The notes under the pieces were generated by a model. The model was not told the origin of the DNA, made no database searches, and worked only from the letters and a program-made list of their open reading frames with translations. Below, one piece after another: positions 61,941 to 64,000 of a stretch of DNA of 64,000 nucleotides. Position 1 is the first letter of the stretch, and the number at the start of each line of letters is the position of its first letter. Made by a program: the position numbers and the translations under genes. The DNA comes from Neorhizobium galegae (GTDB lineage: Bacteria > Pseudomonadota > Alphaproteobacteria > Rhizobiales > Rhizobiaceae): contig NZ_JAGIPH010000002.1 in assembly GCF_017877135.1 (NCBI RefSeq), positions 62,001-126,000 of the forward strand, in the 5' to 3' direction.

Positions 61941-62701
61941 CCAAACATCTGGCGGGCCGCTCGCGGCTCGCCGAACTCTATCAGGACGGCTGCGCAAAGA
62001 TCCGCCTGCCGGAAAGTTTTACCCCCGCACTCGAGGCGGTCCTGATCAACAGCTCCGGCGGGCTGACCGGCGGCGACCGGCTGTCCTGGTCGCTGAAAGC
62101 CGGTCCCGGCACGGATGTGACCGTCACCACCCAGGCGAATGAAAAGATCTACAAGGCGTCTGCCGATACGGCCCTTCTGTCGAGCCGTATCGAGGCGGGC
62201 GAGGGCGCCCGCGTCGCCTGGCTGCCGCAGGAAAGCATCCTTTTCGATCGCGCCTCGCTGACCCGTCAGCTGGAGGTGGATCTGGCGCATGATGCGGAGT
62301 TTCTCGCCGTCGAAGCCATCATTCTCGGCCGCACCGCCATGGGCGAAAGCGCCGACCACGGACTGTTTCGCGATCGCTGGCGCATTCGCCGCGAAGGCCG
62401 CCTGATCCATGCCGAAGACGTGCGCCTGGCCGGCGAAATTTCTGCTCTCGGGCAAAGGTCCGCCGTTCTCTCCGGCCGCGTCGCCTTTGCCACGGTGTTC
62501 TATGCCGGCCCTCGTGCCGAGGCGTTCCTGCCGCGCCTGCGCGCGCTTTTGGCGGATGGCTATTCCGGTGCAAGCCATTGGCAGGACAAGCTTGTGGTGC
62601 GCATTGCAGCCGGCGATGGCTTTGCCTTGAGAAAAATTCTGGTTCCCGTCATTTCGCTCTTGCGAAACGGCGCGCCAGTGCCGAAAGTCTGGAACATCTG
62701 A
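61877..62701 (+). CDS. ureD: Urease accessory protein UreD
   Basis: A 274-residue UreD, the scaffold that binds apo-urease with UreF and UreG and channels nickel to the active site. [33 protein letters not shown] and [10 protein letters not shown] are the family hallmarks; [20 protein letters not shown] follows. No ATG suits the start. The GTG at 61877, preceded by GAGGGAG at 5 nt, gives the normal N-terminus, [18 protein letters not shown]. The gene therefore overlaps the end of the esterase gene in another frame, suggesting coupled expression. First gene of ureD-A-B. Confidence 0.9.
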   Translation: MQQQPANRPAPQRARGEGRLVTKHLAGRSRLAELYQDGCAKIRLPESFTPALEAVLINSSGGLTGGDRLSWSLKAGPGTDVTVTTQANEKIYKASADTALLSSRIEAGEGARVAWLPQESILFDRASLTRQLEVDLAHDAEFLAVEAIILGRTAMGESADHGLFRDRWRIRREGRLIHAEDVRLAGEISALGQRSAVLSGRVAFATVFYAGPRAEAFLPRLRALLADGYSGASHWQDKLVVRIAAGDGFALRKILVPVISLLRNGAPVPKVWNI

Positions 62702-62720
62702 GCATAAATTCGGGGAACCC

Positions 62721-63023
62721 ATGAACCTCAGTCCAAGAGAAAAAGACAAGCTCCTGATTTCGATGGCAGCCATGGTTGCGCGTCGCAGGCTGGAGCGCGG
62801 CGTAAAGCTGAACCATCCGGAAGCCATCGCCCTGATTACCGATTTCGTCGTGGAAGGCGCGCGCGACGGCCGCGCCGTGGCAGACCTCATGGAAGCGGGC
62901 GCCCATGTCATCACCCGCGACCAGGTGATGGAGGGAATTGCCGAGATGATCCACGACATCCAGGTGGAAGCGACCTTCCCGGACGGCACCAAGCTGGTGA
63001 CTGTCCACGAACCGATCCGGTAA
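62721..63023 (+). CDS. ureA: Urease subunit gamma
   Basis: A 100-residue structural subunit of urease, which hydrolyses urea to ammonia and carbamate. [54 protein letters not shown] and [18 protein letters not shown] are near-invariant. Length and start are normal for UreA, with GGGGAA before the ATG. It begins 19 nt after ureD and precedes the DUF1272 gene by 5 nt. Confidence 0.97.
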   Translation: MNLSPREKDKLLISMAAMVARRRLERGVKLNHPEAIALITDFVVEGARDGRAVADLMEAGAHVITRDQVMEGIAEMIHDIQVEATFPDGTKLVTVHEPIR

Positions 63024-63028
63024 ACGCC

Positions 63029-63283
63029 ATGCTGGAGCTGCGCCCCAACTGCGAATGCTGCGACCGCGATCTGCCTGCGGACAGTCTGGACGCCATGATG
63101 TGCAGCTTCGAATGCACCTATTGCGCCGATTGCGCCACCAACACGCTTTCCGGCGTCTGCCCCAATTGCGGGGGCGAACTGGTGCGCCGGCCGGTGCGCC
63201 CGGCGGCCAAGCTCATCAACAATCCGGCCTCCACGAAACGCGTGCTGAAGGCTGAAGGTTGTTTGCCGACACATGCTGCATGA
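63029..63283 (+). CDS. DUF1272 Cys-rich protein within urease operon
   Basis: An 84-residue protein. The N-terminal ~55 residues match DUF1272: MLELRPNCECCDRDLPADS, MCSFECTYCADCA and VCPNCGGELVRRP. Nine Cys in CxxC-like pairs suggest binding of one or two zinc ions (or other soft metal). It lies between ureA and ureB, 5 nt after ureA, and so is cotranscribed with urease. Other rhizobial ure operons carry small inserted genes here. A role in nickel or zinc handling is possible but not shown. Confidence 0.85.
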   Translation: MLELRPNCECCDRDLPADSLDAMMCSFECTYCADCATNTLSGVCPNCGGELVRRPVRPAAKLINNPASTKRVLKAEGCLPTHAA

Positions 63284-63322
63284 GACGGCCACCCACAGGG
63301 GCCGCACAGAGGAAGAGCAAAG

Positions 63323-63628
63323 ATGATACCGGGTGAAATCATTGCCGCAGAGGGCGAGATCGAGCTGAATGCCGGCCAGCCGACGGTAACGCTGGACGTA
63401 TCCAACACCGGCGACCGGCCGGTGCAGGTGGGCAGCCACTACCATTTCTTCGAAACCAATGCCGGCCTGTCCTTCGAACGCGACAAGGCACGCGGCATGC
63501 GGCTCGATATTCCCGCCGGCACCGCCGTGCGCTTCGAGCCCGGCCAGACGCGCGAGGTCACCCTCATTCCGCTCTCCGGCAAGCGCGAGGTCTATGGTTT
63601 CCGCCAGAAGGTGATGGGCGCGCTGTGA
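63323..63628 (+). CDS. ureB: Urease subunit beta
   Basis: A 101-residue beta subunit. [60 protein letters not shown] and [15 protein letters not shown] are the family core. GSHYHFFE is the signature. With UreA and UreC it forms the (alpha beta gamma)3 nickel enzyme; ureC is expected beyond the window. The RBS GAGGAAG precedes the ATG. Its stop overlaps the next start by 1 nt. Confidence 0.97.
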   Translation: MIPGEIIAAEGEIELNAGQPTVTLDVSNTGDRPVQVGSHYHFFETNAGLSFERDKARGMRLDIPAGTAVRFEPGQTREVTLIPLSGKREVYGFRQKVMGAL

Positions 63629-64000
63629 TGCAGGCCGTGCCCCGCCTTCTCCTGTCGTTCCGGCTCGGCCTTGGTGGCGTCCTTTTGGCCGGTGCTGTGC
63701 AGGCGCAAGAGGCGCCGAAGGTGGATTGCGACAAGGCGGAGACGCAGGCGGATATGAACATCTGCGCGGGGCGCGATTTTACGGCCGCCGATGCCGATCT
63801 CAATGCCCAGTGGAAGATCACCCGCCAGGTGATGGTCGATTGGGACAAGGCGCTCCCTGCCGATCAGCGCGGCGCCGAAAAAGCGCTTCTGAAAGGCCAG
63901 CGGGCCTGGCTCGACTATCGCGACGGCCAGTGCGAATCGGAAGCCTTCGCGGCCCGCGGCGGCACGCTCGAACCCATGCTGCTGATGTCCTGCAAGGCTG
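63628..64000 (+). CDS. LprI-like (DUF1311) secreted protein, 3' end cut by window edge
   Basis: The first 124 codons of a gene whose ATG shares its A with the ureB stop (TGATG). A signal peptide (cut after about AVQAQ) is followed by a lysozyme-inhibitor LprI-like domain: VDCDKAETQADMNICAGRDF, DADLNAQWK, then LLKGQRAWLDYRDGQCESEA. Cys pairs typical of the family are visible. Known members inhibit lysozyme or have unknown periplasmic roles. Its tight coupling to ureB shows it belongs to the urease transcript. The frame is still open at the window end. Confidence 0.85.
   Translation, partial: MQAVPRLLLSFRLGLGGVLLAGAVQAQEAPKVDCDKAETQADMNICAGRDFTAADADLNAQWKITRQVMVDWDKALPADQRGAEKALLKGQRAWLDYRDGQCESEAFAARGGTLEPMLLMSCKA

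Overview
The window is a stretch of GC-rich chromosome from an alphaproteobacterium, almost certainly a member of the Rhizobiaceae (Rhizobium/Agrobacterium/Ensifer/Shinella group). The evidence is a CtrA cell-cycle module (chpT, ctrA, sciP) with clustered GANTC methylation sites, a rhizobial-type urease operon (ureD, ureA, a DUF1272 gene, ureB, an LprI-like gene), heterotetrameric sarcosine oxidase genes, an alphaproteobacterial RpoH, and several copies of short GC-rich palindromic intergenic repeats of the kind common in rhizobia. The genus cannot be fixed from this sequence alone. I saw no rRNA, tRNA, CRISPR array, insertion sequence or replication origin.

Layout. 1-2576: minus-strand pyruvate-kinase-like gene (cut by the window edge), a lytic-transglycosylase-like lipoprotein and a quinone-oxidoreductase-like flavoprotein. 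3008-10967: a probable pyrimidine or related N-heterocycle uptake and breakdown locus: an NMT1-type ABC transporter, a CodA-like deaminase, an FAD oxidase, a divergent LysR regulator and a creatininase-family amidohydrolase. 11280-21196: a degenerate transglutaminase-like peptidase, a DMT exporter, purA, a large low-complexity membrane protein, fosX, rpoH, rluD and an rRNA methyltransferase gene. 21226-27503: a membrane coiled-coil protein, a DUF1134 protein and the cell-cycle block chpT - orphan receiver - ctrA - fliJ-like - GNAT - pqiA-like - sciP. 27816-28847: an orphan phage-tail-like DUF2793 gene.

29136-37500 is a one-carbon/methylamine region: soxBDAG (sarcosine oxidase), a ParDE-type toxin-antitoxin pair and a dimethylglycine-dehydrogenase-like flavoprotein. 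Together these could strip methyl groups from dimethylglycine and sarcosine to give glycine. 37718-43301 is a complete branched-chain amino acid ABC operon (livHMGF, a small membrane protein, livK). 43400-45409 holds an orphan P-loop protein and an MFS aromatic-acid-type transporter.

45500-49811 is the most unusual locus. It encodes a 1128-residue hybrid histidine kinase whose sensor part is an NCS1-like (purine/cytosine permease) transporter followed by an eight-cysteine cluster. A REC-LuxR response regulator gene overlaps it by 8 nt. After a beta-hydroxylase, a LysE exporter, a GlxA-type AraC regulator and a trehalose-synthase-like GH13 enzyme, the window ends in the urea block urtABCDE (urea ABC importer), an esterase gene, and ureD-ureA-DUF1272-ureB-lprI-like, which presumably continues into ureC beyond the edge. 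Import and hydrolysis of urea therefore lie in one co-oriented array. A perfect 16-bp palindrome lies upstream of urtA.
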